Assembly: GCF_032362555.1 (NCBI RefSeq)
Contig: NC_083511.1
Span: forward strand, 9,114,001-9,178,000
DNA: 64,000 nt
Direction: 5' to 3'
Source: Amyelois transitella
Taxonomy: Eukaryota > Arthropoda > Insecta > Lepidoptera > Pyralidae
Shown: one piece after another, positions 34,320 to 45,121 of the stretch
Numbering within the stretch: position 1 is the stretch's first letter
Layout: every line of letters begins with the position of its first letter
Program-made: the position numbers and the translations under genes
The notes under the pieces: model-generated
The model's database searches: none
What the model was told of the DNA's origin: nothing
Seen by the model: only the letters and a program-made list of their open reading frames with translations

Positions 34320-36903
34320 AAGTATTAGTCAAGTCAAGTCAAGACAGCAAATTATCACCGTTTCTTGGTGTTCATACTGGTATGTCATACTAATTATATT
34401 GAGCATCTTTGTTGCCTGATGTATGTGAGACTTAAATGCGACAAGCAATCAACACTGGTGTGCCAAATGCACAAGGTCTGATGACGCAATAAATTTAAAA
34501 AGAAGACAACTTAACTAGGTATATAAACAACTTTTTAATATTTACAAAATAGGACCATTCCCAAGACTATGGCACCATTTAAAAAAATATAACATATGAA
34601 AATCAATGTTTTAAATAAATCTACAGCACAAAGGAATATTTTGATATGACATTCCACCAAATCAGACATTGTCTAACATTAAGTGCTCTGTGGAGCAAAT
34701 AATAAATAGTGACAATAACTCGTGACTTGATTGTATAAATATAAACTTAAATGTAAATATAGAATTAATACTCAATTCTTTAGTAAAGAAAATAAAACCT
34801 GACCAACTAAATAAAATAAAAAACATCTCAATAAATTATTTTAATGAATGTTTAAGAAATATTAATAATTTGAAATTACAGATTTGGATATACAGAGACT
34901 TATGACAAACCTTGTGATGATTAGGAAATTAAAGAATGTCAAGAAAAATGTAAACAAAACATTTCATTGAAATCTGAAATACAAAAACGTTTTATCCATA
35001 TGTAACTGATTTTATTTTTTAATATTAATTAGACATTCATAATTTCTATTTGATCAGGTAAAAAGTGAACTTTGATAAAGATTTTAATAATACATTGTTT
35101 ATGACAGACACATGTGATATGATTGTTTTAAAATTGATCATAACTTGACCTATGAACAATTATGGTGCATATATTTAAGTGGCATTTTCCTCTTTAAACT
35201 TAAAACATATTGAAATGTCAGTCAGTATGCAAAAAAAGACATTTTGGCAGTTCATATGAAGCAGTATGCCTTTTATACATATGTCCTAAGCACAAAAAAT
35301 GATCTAAGGTAAAGATATGCTTCCCATAAAGATTGCTGATTTTCAGGTTCTATTACTTTGTAACAGTAAATTTCATCCATTATCAACTAAAGTAATGATT
35401 ATCACTTTGAAAGTAATATGAGTAGCATCAGAAAATGAGTGGAAAAAAAACCTCCAAGAACAATTCAACTATCACCACTTATTCTCACAATGTTACCACA
35501 ATGTAAAATGCACTACAAATAACTAGATATTTAATCTGTACAGCCTGGATTCAAAGTCCTACTCCTAATAGCTAACAAACTTTATGATTAACATTGCCAG
35601 TTAATTATTTATGTTTGAATCATTCCACAAATGAGACTGAAAGTGACTGCATAAACCTGATCTATATTCATTTTAGAACTGCTTATAACATTAAGCTTAT
35701 TGATAACATCAGTCTCAATGACAAGATATCGCCATAATGGCATATTTAGATTTACTACTAGGTATTTTTTCACATATTCCTATTATAATGAAAATTGCCT
35801 CGAGTATAAAAATTCTCTCATGATTTGTTTTGTGCTGGTTTAATGTTCAAATGTATACATTATGTACACACCACAAATGAATATTGATTTCATTATAGTG
35901 GGAATATGTTGAAGTTTTTGTCTTAAAAATTTATTGCTTTTAATAAACTGATGCTAGCAATAAGTTTCAAGTCTAATGACATCAATTTACAAGGCTGGCA
36001 GCAGATACTTTAAAAAGTTCAGTTTCACCAATTTTAACATTAAAACCTACATAATAAGGAACTAATACATATTACACTTAAGTCCAAATAAATCCTCACA
36101 TCAGATCACAAACACATAGGTCAAATTGCACAAATTAACACAACTACATGTATACAAATACAATAAATTAATCTCTTCAATATATTTTTGATGTAGTTAA
36201 ACACTTAGGTATATAAATATCAACTGATACAACAATTAAGTATATCTTTAAATAAAACCAATTATGAAAATGTCAATCAATAAAAACCATAACATTCCAC
36301 CAAGATTATATTAAGGAAATTCATTTGATATCTAAAATTAGTGATCAAAATTAGTTCTAAATTGATGGTTAAGTGATGTATGAGATAAAAAGTTGTTGAG
36401 AAATTTAATATTAAAAGCAAGAAGAAAATCTGATTAACATTATACATGATTTGAGAATATAAATATATACCTTGTAAAACAATTCATTAATAACAAATAA
36501 CACAGCACAATCCATAGCTTGTGAACTATCATGTACTAGAAATAAACTCTGGACTTTGAATGGTGCTCATGTTTTCACCTAAGACATCAGAAGTGACTTT
36601 TCTTGGGCCTTCTTATCACCAATACAGGAGACACATTTAACTTTTTTCAACTGCACTAAATACGTCAATTTAAAAGGGCACTAAGCAAATAAACGCCACC
36701 GAAAAATCGGAAACCAGTTCTACAATCATCTGCTTACACTCTGAACTTCATCCAGTATGCCGGCTCAATGCAGCGTCTATGATCACCAAGGATCACCGGC
36801 ACACAGATGCACTTGTCACAATTCCATGACACAATCATGGAATATTCACTAATACAAAACACCTACTCACGGTAGTGTCCGTTTGCAGGCACCAACTATG
36901 CGC
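34320..36903 (-). other. Quiet AT-rich 3' flank, probable long 3' UTR of Pka-C1
   Basis: About 2.6 kb downstream of the kinase stop shows none of the repeat families that fill the rest of the window, and no other gene. Minus-strand AATAAA words occur near 35930 and 35011, either of which could end the transcript. Absence of insertions is consistent with a conserved long 3' UTR, but this is inference. Confidence 0.35.
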
Positions 36904-37965
36904 TCAGAACTCGGCGAATTCCCGTGCACACTTTTCAGTTGACGAGATACGCAGAGCCTCTTCCTCATAATCATCAAAGTTACTTGTATCACCAGGTCCC
37001 TTGCAACGTGGGATAAATGGTGCCTCAATTTTTTTCTGGAAGACAGCAATCCAATCGGTGCTTGCAAACCATTTATGACCTTTTATATCATTGACACCCG
37101 CTTTAAGATTACCATAGCGTTTTGTCAAATCTACCTGCAGCAAATTGCGGAGAAGGTCTTTCAGATCTGAGCCAAAATGTGAGGGAAAACGCACCTTACC
37201 AGAAACAATTTTCTCATATATCTGGATGGGTTGGTCAGCGAAGAAGGGTGGGTAGCCGGCTGCCATTTCATAAACCAGGACTCCCAGAGCCCACCAATCC
37301 ACAGCCTTGTTATAACCTTTAGACAAGATGATTTCTGGAGCGAGGTACTCAGGCGTGCCGCAAAGAGTCCACGTACGCCCTTTGACACGCTTTGCGAAGC
37401 CAAAATCAGTCACTTTGAGGTAACCTTGTGAGTCGATCAGCAGGTTCTCCGGCTTAAGATCCCGATATATGAGATCGAGGTAGTGAAGGTATTCAAAAGC
37501 CAGTACTATTTGCGCGGCGTAAAATCGCGAATGAGGTTCTGAAAAGCGACCCACCTTGCGCAGGTGGGAGAACATTTCGCCTCCGGGAACATACTCCAGC
37601 ACCATGTATAGATTCGAGTTGTCCTTGAAGTGAAATTTGAGGCTCACCAAAAACGGAAAGTTGATAGCCTGAAGAATGCGTTTTTCGTTAAGTGTGTGCT
37701 CCACTTGTTTCAATTTTACTACTTTTTGTTTATCTAATATTTTCATAGCGTAATATTCTTTCGTCGGTTTATGTTGAACTATCATTACTCGACCGAACGA
37801 GCCCGTACCGAGCGTTTTTATTCGCTCAAAATCGTTCAATCCGGCGGTGTTGGTAGGATTCTTTTTCCATTTCTCCTCGAAGTCCTCTTTGGCCTGGTCA
37901 AGGAACTCCTTGACGCTTTCCGCAGCGTCCACTTTCTTGTTCGCGGTGGCAGCATTGTTGCCCAT
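36904..37965 (-). CDS. Pka-C1: cAMP-dependent protein kinase catalytic subunit, intronless ORF
   Basis: A 353-aa Ser/Thr kinase that transfers phosphate from ATP to RRxS/T sites once cAMP releases the regulatory subunits. The whole kinase is one uninterrupted [14 protein letters not shown] fits an N-myristoylation site after Met removal. Glycine loop GTGSFGRV is at 53-60, ATP lysine Lys75, alpha-C Glu94, catalytic loop YRDLKPEN at 167-174 (Asp169), DFG at 187-189, activation-loop Thr200 in TWTLCGTPE, then APE. These numbers are mammalian PKA plus three. The C-tail keeps hydrophobic-motif Phe350 and Phe353 (FAEF). All catalytic residues are present, so the protein should be active. Length equals the 353 aa I recall for Drosophila Pka-C1. 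It is unlikely to be a retrocopy: there is no poly(A) tract after the stop, no decay, and a long quiet 3' flank. The closest paralogues (PKG, other PKA-like kinases) fit less well. Confidence 0.96.
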   Translation of the reverse strand: MGNNAATANKKVDAAESVKEFLDQAKEDFEEKWKKNPTNTAGLNDFERIKTLGTGSFGRVMIVQHKPTKEYYAMKILDKQKVVKLKQVEHTLNEKRILQAINFPFLVSLKFHFKDNSNLYMVLEYVPGGEMFSHLRKVGRFSEPHSRFYAAQIVLAFEYLHYLDLIYRDLKPENLLIDSQGYLKVTDFGFAKRVKGRTWTLCGTPEYLAPEIILSKGYNKAVDWWALGVLVYEMAAGYPPFFADQPIQIYEKIVSGKVRFPSHFGSDLKDLLRNLLQVDLTKRYGNLKAGVNDIKGHKWFASTDWIAVFQKKIEAPFIPRCKGPGDTSNFDDYEEEALRISSTEKCAREFAEF

Positions 37966-38330
37966 GGCTCAATTCTGACACAAGTTCAAAGCTAGCTTCG
38001 ACTCGCCGTTATTAGAGGCCGCCTTGTTACAATAATCGATGCCTGCGGCCGTGTAAGAAACGGGGCAGGTCAACACAGACCGATTTGAAACACGTACATC
38101 CTTAATTTTTATCACACGATCACTCGTCACAAAGCACACTGGTTGCAGGCACACATTGACACATCAAGGATAAAAACGAAGAAGCCAAGAAATATTTTTC
38201 GTCACATTCACTAAAATAAAATGGCTTCCACAACCGGACTCGATCGACACAGCGAGATCGAGCAAACGACTTGCTCACGGGTGGCGGTCAATTGTGACAA
38301 TGTTGCCAAGATCAATGGTAAATACTACCA
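37966..38330 (-). promoter_or_regulatory. 5' leader and promoter region of Pka-C1
   Basis: Upstream of the kinase start is a relatively CpG-rich stretch. On the minus strand it contains several short upstream ORFs (for example an ATG at 38156 that stops after nine codons) and GAAGCCATTTTA near 38220, a YY1/Pho-type core. CTTGTGTCAG just before the start could be a 3' splice site, so the leader may be spliced from an upstream exon. The transcription start was not resolved. Confidence 0.4.
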
Positions 38331-38889
38331 CAACATCTAAAAAACTACTAAGCGGATAAATAAGACTAAAAACCGATAAAATCAAATATGTTTTATTAAA
38401 ACCATCGGCGATAAAACAATTAAAAAAGAACAAGTTTTGGTATATATTAAGTACTAATGAATAATTGCCATTTAATAGTTTTATAATCTATATACACAAA
38501 AAACAAAATCATAAATTCAAACGCTGAAGAGAAGTTTCACAGTCGAGTGGGACCCATTCATATTCATTCATTAATATACGGAGCATCAGATTGGTCAAAA
38601 AGAATTGATCCCGACTGTTGATACTTCTATTCTGATTTTGAATTTATAATTTGTTTAATGTGTATTGAACTATTTCAATGGTGCAATTATTTAGTAGTAC
38701 TTTAGACATACCAAACTAGCTTGTTATTTTTTCTTTTTGGGGCTACAGGAGTAAATTACTTCAGAAATAAGTAGTACTTATTCAGTTTCTTTTTAGTCTA
38801 AGTTCTAGTTGTATTTTTTTTTTTAATATCCAAAAATATATAAATAAAAAAAATAGATAAAAACATTTGTTTCTATGCAGATTTTTTTT

Positions 38890-39670
38890 CAATATTTATT
38901 TTTATTTCACTCTTTTTAATTAGAGTTCACTAACTCAAGAAACATTACACAGAACCTTCGGCCCCAGGCTGCGGTTTGTTACTTAGAGGGAGTTTCCGTA
39001 GGAGGAGGAGATAGCTCACTCGGAATCACACCTCAGTCTTCGGGCTTAATCCTCGGACTTCGTTATAGTGTTAAGACGTTCTTTGTTATGAAGACGTGTA
39101 GCGCGAACGATGACTTGACTTGACCAAAGGGAGATCTTCCGCCAGGCTAGATGTTAAGCCTGGGGACCCGCGGCTCTGACGATGTTTTGTCGAAGGTTGT
39201 ATCATATATGCTCCAATCCGTGAAATCTTTGTTAGCGCTATTTAGACTTTTTCGCTGTTTTTTATTCTGATAGCGTCGCTTGATTAGTTGTTGTGACTTG
39301 TGGCGTAGAGATGTCGCCACAGTACTCCCCCTCCCAAGACTGATGAGTTGGACTTGTTGTGCAATCTGCGCGTGTTGAAACTTGCAAGTGCCAAGTTATC
39401 TTCCAGTGAGTCGAGAAGTGGAGATGCTCGTAGTATGAAGTGGGTCGAGTCGGGACTGTGTTAGAGCGAAGTCAACTTGTTGGCGCTGGTAGTTGTCGTG
39501 CAGAGCTGCCACACTGGAGAGAAGCGACATCGCCAATGGGACGCCTCGGTCGCCGAAGTCGATGAAATTGTGGGTGGGGAGACAAGACCAGGAAGCTTAT
39601 GAGAATAAAGATTTCTTTAACCCGAATAAAAGTATAATATAACCTTGACAACCAGAGAATTCTCACTGAA
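38890..39670 (-). mobile_element. Probable LTR-retrotransposon 3' fragment
   Basis: Read on the minus strand, a polypurine tract (GGGAGGGGGAG at 39325-39335) and a few bases are followed at 39321 by TGTGGCGACATC, the usual start of a 3' LTR. The LTR-like stretch runs about 400 bp to an AATAAA-containing A-rich end near 38885. Roughly 350 bp upstream (39325-39670) would be the end of the internal region, but no pol domain could be read. The second LTR was not found, so it is a truncated copy or a retrocopied transcript. Confidence 0.45.
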
Positions 39671-39679
39671 CTTGAATAG

Positions 39680-40496
39680 TCTTCTTAAAGTTTTATTCTA
39701 AAACATGTGCTAATGTCGCTGCTTTACATTATTATTGTAGATATGTATAAGGCACTTAAAATTAAATTTATATTTACAAGACCATATCTTTTTATGAACC
39801 ACCCTTTATAAAAAATATTACTTTTACATTGCATGTCAAACATGAACATAATTTTAAAAATGAATTCGTGGAACATTGTTAATGGAACATTGCATACTTT
39901 TAATAGCAGTCAGAAGTTGTCTTGAAAAAAGGTTTGTCTGGAGGGAAAGGAGGAAAGAATTCAAATAGAGATTATTAATGATTCCTATTGAGATTGAGAC
40001 GTATAATATACATATATCTGCAATCAATATTCATGAATAGACCGCCGGAACTTAATATTATGTGCCTTTTTATATCTCTTCCGACTGCCTCATCATTTGT
40101 CTTCCTCTGAGAATCAATAAATTAATCAGAAATTTTGAATAGAATGTGGTACACGAAAAAATCATTAGCAAATTACTACCATATTTTGTGCTATTTATTA
40201 CATTGGCAACATTCAGAAAAACTTTTGTTTAAATCCTGAAGATGGCGCTACTTCTAGATGCGTACAAAATATGCGCGAAAGACAAAGTGCACTAAAAAAT
40301 GAAAATCCAAACTTTCCTGTTTGTTGAAGCTGAAAAGAAGAAGACTACGGTTGAAGAAGGGTTATTGCAGATCTTGGTATATAATATTGTACCAGACCAC
40401 CACTCATCGACAGAAATCTTGATCTAGATTATTACAAATCAGACTTTCGTCCCGTGGGAATTAGCTATAACATAATTACTTATACATATTTTATTA
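39680..40496. other. No feature seen
   Basis: Intergenic, AT-rich, no repeat recognised. Confidence 0.5.
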
Positions 40497-40640
40497 TCAT
40501 GGCCATATATCTTGCGGGGTAGACATAGCCAACAGTCTCGAAAAAACCATTCAGCTGTTTGGCGTAATGATAGGATAGTGACAGGTTGCTACTCCATCGC
40601 CTTAAAGAAGAATCCCAAGTTTATAGGCTTTAAGTAGCCT
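40497..40640 (-). repeat. SINE-like family A
   Basis: GCGGGGTAGACATAGCCAAC, ATAGTGACAGGTTGCT and AAGAAGAATCCCAAG. Confidence 0.8.
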
Positions 40641-40984
40641 TAGGTAGGTATTAGAAAAAATATCTATGAAAGACTCTATGTGTCTGTTCCTCTTCAATAA
40701 TACCTCGAAGCTCTTCAGTAGTATTAAAATTGTTTCGACTTCGGTAGATACAGTCATAACAGCATATCAAATTACCCTGCATGAAACTTTATGACGTGGT
40801 AAATGATGCGAATTTGCAATTAATGTATGCATAATGTCAGCATGGTACATAGGTATTGTTTTAAAAATAAATAATGTAAACATGATGAGGAAACCAACTA
40901 AAAATCTGTTACATTGGACCAAGCAAATTCTCTATTGACAATACATATCTTTAAAATAAAAAAATACCTCTCTTTCTCCTAGCC

Positions 40985-41075
40985 TTTTAGTCCCGGCTGC
41001 ATCCTCACCACTCTGGAGAGCAGCCCGTGGTATTTCTTTGAAAATAGATCCTGGATTGGGTGAGTCAGGTTAGAA
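40985..41075 (+). repeat. SINE-like family B, head
   Basis: GTCCCGGCTGCATCCTCACC, CTCTGGAGAGCAGCCCG and GATTGGGTGAGTCAGGTT. A second piece of the same family lies at 41891-41946. Confidence 0.7.
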
Positions 41076-41302
41076 TAAGTTATTTCCAATCTTTACGTGA
41101 GTAGTTCAACACCATTGCGTTCTGGCCTTGTATAGAATGGAGGAGTTGCGATTCCTGGTGTTTATAATTGGGGTGGCTCCAGCTTTTGTTATACAGTGTG
41201 TAGTGTTAAGTGCGCAAAATTTGAAAATCGTTTCATCAGACGGTCAATCTGAACAACTTTCAGTCTTTCTTTAAATAACCTACACTTTAAAATCGGCAAA
41301 AA

Positions 41303-41401
41303 TTTCATACAATTTGACATTTTCATTTTTGTATGAAATACATAATATGTATATAATAAAATGTATGAAATACAAAAATTAAAATGTCAAATTGTATGAA
41401 A
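41303..41401. repeat. Inverted repeat, 32-bp arms
   Basis: 41303-41334 and 41370-41401 are reverse complements at 31 of 32 positions (core CAATTTGACATTTTCATTTT). The spacer is 35 bp and itself partly palindromic. Possible foldback element or hairpin RNA. Confidence 0.75.
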
Positions 41402-41554
41402 TAGCATATATTTTCATGCCTTTTATTAACTATTTACTAAACGAAAACAATTACTAAATGAAACGTCAATTAAATCAATAGAAAGATAGAAAAAGTAACA
41501 AACATTCTCATAAATCTGCACTATCGTGAAAAACATGTCTAAAATCATTAGGTA

Positions 41555-41805
41555 GTGCGCTATTCACAGTGCCAGACCCGCGTTTCAAAGTCAGTGAGTA
41601 ATACTAGGCGATTGAGGGAGCGGGGGGCGGGCAGTGCGGCGAACGAATTTGTATGGGCTATGCATGCGCTGGCAAAAGCGCATCGCTTGCCTCGGCCGCG
41701 TTCGGCGCCGACCGAACGTGACGACAATCGCGAGTTGCGTTCGTGATAAAAGACCACAGCGCTTGTAAATTGCATTAATTTTACCTAGGTCTAAATAACT
41801 AGGTT
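41555..41805 (+). promoter_or_regulatory. CpG-rich promoter-like patch with initiator and splice donor
   Basis: About 200 bp of markedly GC- and CpG-rich DNA in AT-rich surroundings. It contains TCAGT at 41591-41595, an insect initiator word. A strong donor GTAAGTAT begins at 41806. It could be a noncoding first exon of a plus-strand gene (the prothymosin-like gene is the next one, 3.3 kb on) or of an RNA gene. ORFs across it on both strands look like products of base composition. Confidence 0.35.
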
Positions 41806-42100
41806 GTAAGTATACAATTTTTCACATTTTATTTAATGCTTAAAATTATGGTATGGCGGCGCCATACGCGCCTCAACAACCTCGGTCCGAGGATGTAAAT
41901 GAGTATGTTTTTGACCATGGATCTTGGATTGGGTGAGTCAGGTTAACAGGTTTAAGCACGAAACGTTTTGATTGATATATATTTTAAATAATATAGACAC
42001 TTATTAGATGTAATTTATACTGCACGAATTGTTTAACTAGTGTTTATAAACGTTAGTAGATACTTACCTATATTGTTTTTATCTATTTCGTTCAAGCGTA

Positions 42101-43246
42101 AGTAGGGTGATTGCGCTGGTTTTCGTCCAATTAGCGGAGTTGCTAGCTTTCAGACGTAAAAATAATATGATAAAGTATCCTAATTAAAATAGCTCATATT
42201 TGTTTAAATACCTCATATAGTCTATTTTTGATAAAAATAAAGAAACTTTTAATTATAACTACATTGTTTTTTATATAAATAATTAAATGTTAAATGGCAG
42301 ATTTCACTAGTTTTCGTCCAAAAAATTTGGTTTTCGCCCTGGTGTGATCTAGTTTCCGCCCAATATGTAAAAAAGAGTAAAAATGCAATGTTAAATAAAA
42401 ACTGTCTTTATAATCTTTTATTTAATCAACAAAAATATTTATTCTTCATCAGTAGATTTCCTGCTTTTTTTATTTCCCCGAATCCATCTATAACAATTAA
42501 TTTCATAGTTTAGTACCTACTAGAAAAACCTGTACGAATTAACAAGAAAATGTGTTAGAAGTAGATTCCACACTATTATGGACGAAAACTAATACAAAAA
42601 AAATTGCTGTTTAGTTTTCGTCCATGCCATTTAAACATTTTTTTAAACAAGCAATACTGAGAAATTATTGGACGTTAACTAAATATCTTGTCAAATAGCC
42701 AATAAAGTTCATATCTAAAGAAAACACATATTTTTTTATAGGTCTGAAAAAGTAAAATGAACATTCCAAATATTTAGCTTGCTGTTTTAGTTTCCGTCCA
42801 CGTGGACGGATACCAAATAATTGGTAAAATAGGCATGTCAGTATTCGTCCGCAAACTTTTACTAAGATTACTACAAAAACATTGTAAAATAACCTGAACA
42901 TAATGTTAGTTATACTCTTAAATATCCTTACATGCCAAAATATTACCCAATCTATGTGAAATAGTCATAAAACCCACCACGGAGTGTTCCTGCACCAGCT
43001 ATTTTTTTTGTATCGGCAATGACGTCTACGCAACACAAACACATGCCGGCCACTGAGTTTAATTTTTTCGAAGTTTTCACTTGACAAATTGGATTTTGTG
43101 GTTGTTAGAACTGTTGCTTAAGTATGAAGGATCGTGACAAGTTGCAACATGCGTGCATAGGTGTGTTTATATTCTTTTTATATGCGTTTAAAAGTGAAAT
43201 GGACGAAAAGTAGAACTGGACGCCAAACCAGCGCAATTACCCTACC
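42101..43246. mobile_element. TA-flanked inverted-repeat element studded with TTTTCGTCC
   Basis: The left end AGTAGGGTGATTGCGCTGG and the right end (reverse complement GGTAGGGTAATTGCGCTGG) match at 17 of 19 positions. Each end is bordered by TA (42099-42100 and 43247-43248), as in Tc1/mariner-type insertions. The 1,146-bp body holds about eleven copies of TTTTCGTCC or close variants in both orientations: 42120, 42311, 42331, 42353, 42580, 42615, 42670, 42791, 42804, 42842, 43201 and 43217. No transposase ORF is present, so it would be non-autonomous. The motif density is unlike ordinary MITEs. Confidence 0.7.
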
Positions 43247-43249
43247 TAA

Positions 43250-45000
43250 TTGGTGTAGTGGAACGAAGATGCACGCATTCACGGTACAAAATATTCATGA
43301 TCAGTACGCAAAATTCGTACTTATATGTATAGTAGGTATGAATGAAAAGACACGGCTAAGAAATATTATTAGAAAGAAGTATTTACGAGCAGTTCACTCT
43401 TCTCCTTTTGTTGGTACTTAATTCCGTAGTTACATAATTACTAAGTAAGTAGGTACTTAATAAAGTTTGAAATAGAGAAAGATTATTATTGTTTTGTGAT
43501 ACAAAGGTGTGCGTCAAAATTTTACTGCCCAAGGGAATCAAAATTAGCTAAGGCCGCCGCTGACTTCGTGACGATGTGATTTCGGTAGTCTTCGGTTGAC
43601 GAACTCGGTTTTCTGACGAAATCAGCGATGCTGCCAAGTTTTCTTTTAAAAGCCAACGACCCACCTACAGAGCCACAGTGTCAGTATTGCCAACTGGAAT
43701 TCAAAAAGATGTACTTCATGCGTATTCATAAAAATAATACAATGAGATAAATTTCATCTTATAGTAATAGAAATTAACCCACCTTGATTAAATTAATATT
43801 ATAATTATTGTTTATTATGAATACACTAGCAGCTTTAAATTTAAAGCATTAAAGCTGATGCTTGTATATTGAACTTGTGCTTTTTTATATTTGTCTAGTC
43901 TATTTCTAAAAGTGTTTACACTTTGAACACTTATCACTGTCTCGGTCATAAAGATCCACGGGTTTGTTCTATTAAAATAGGTACTAAGAAGAACTAATCA
44001 AATGAGGTATGCAGGAATAGTAGTAAGTGAATAGATTTAAGTACATACCTAGTCGCTGTCTATCACTCCGGAAAAGAGGTGTGATTTGCGTGTTTACAAC
44101 CAAATGATTCAATTCAAACACTGAATCGAAGTAGATCTACCTACGTTAAAACATATAGAGTTGGCAATGCTGCCACTGTACTCCAATTTATTGAATGTCA
44201 CCATCACCATAAAATTAAATAATGAAACGAATTACAATGCCATTGAGTTCAAATTTTAACGTTTTACATACGTTACTATACCCGCTATTTTTCTTTGATT
44301 ACGATGATACGGTTTCACGAAGTGATGTGTGATTTTACGTATTGATACTTGATTTTCTTTAATCCCTTCTGAATTAAAAAGTGAAAATCGTTAAGTGCTT
44401 AGCGTAAAAACCAAGAAGGATTTAAGAAAAAGGTGACTACGGAGTGATGACTACCAGCCTAACTTGGTACCTACCTACTTACTTCGCGGCTTCGCGGTAC
44501 CGGTACCGTGGTAATGGTCTCAAGTTTTTATAAATAATAATATGCCTATTCAAATAATATGTAATTGTTACTAGTAGGTGCCTACTTGAAAAAGCAGAAG
44601 CCGGCACATTCGGCGTTTTACCTAGGCAGCTAATTACAAATTATAGACTATAATCTCGTGCAAACAAGAGATAGCTTACTTATTCTAATTCTGTTTTAAA
44701 AAAAACATTAAATGCGATAATTTTATTTTAACGATTCTTGTACAATTATAATATACCTACGTACAATTCAAGAATTGAAGTCGAGTCGAGGTACCGAGGG
44801 AGGGACGGACGGAAAGAGCAAGGTAGATATTTCATTCCCCACCTCGTTCCACATATTTCAAGGTTGATTGTAATAGAACTTGGGTAAATATGCCTATTTC
44901 TTTTTATCGTAACGGAAAGCATATTGCTATCTCATCAAACTGAAGTTTTCGCGAACACTTCACTGCAGGTGCGCGCGGCGCCTAGACGACGCGCATATAT
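43250..45000. other. Intergenic DNA upstream of the prothymosin-like gene
   Basis: No gene. A family B scrap lies at about 44060-44092. GC-richer spots at 43550-43680, and near 44485-44515 with a CTTCGCGG direct repeat and a GGTACCGGTACC palindrome, could be regulatory but carry no clear motif. Confidence 0.4.
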
Positions 45001-45029
45001 TTTTTCCTTCTTCCTCATTCATTTTGTCT

Positions 45030-45034
45030 TCAGT
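45030..45034 (+). promoter_or_regulatory. Candidate initiator of the prothymosin-like gene
   Basis: TCAGT within TCTTCAGTGTTTGTGCGG lies about 90 bp upstream of the ATG. It follows a pyrimidine-rich tract (45001-45030) and a GC-rich patch (44968-44995). It has the position and form of an insect initiator without a TATA box. Motif evidence only. Confidence 0.4.
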
Positions 45035-45121
45035 GTTTGTGCGGTGAACATTGTCGTGCGTTGTGCGTTACACGTGCTATAAATTTATTACACGTTTTCT
45101 CTAATAAATCAAATAATAATA

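Noticed and set aside
36867..37431. Additional ORFs on both strands over the kinase gene
   Set aside because: Alternative frames of Pka-C1; the kinase frame holds every catalytic motif.
41560..41775. ORFs of 63 and 71 codons on opposite strands
   Set aside because: Both come from the low stop density of the CpG-rich patch; neither is like a known protein.
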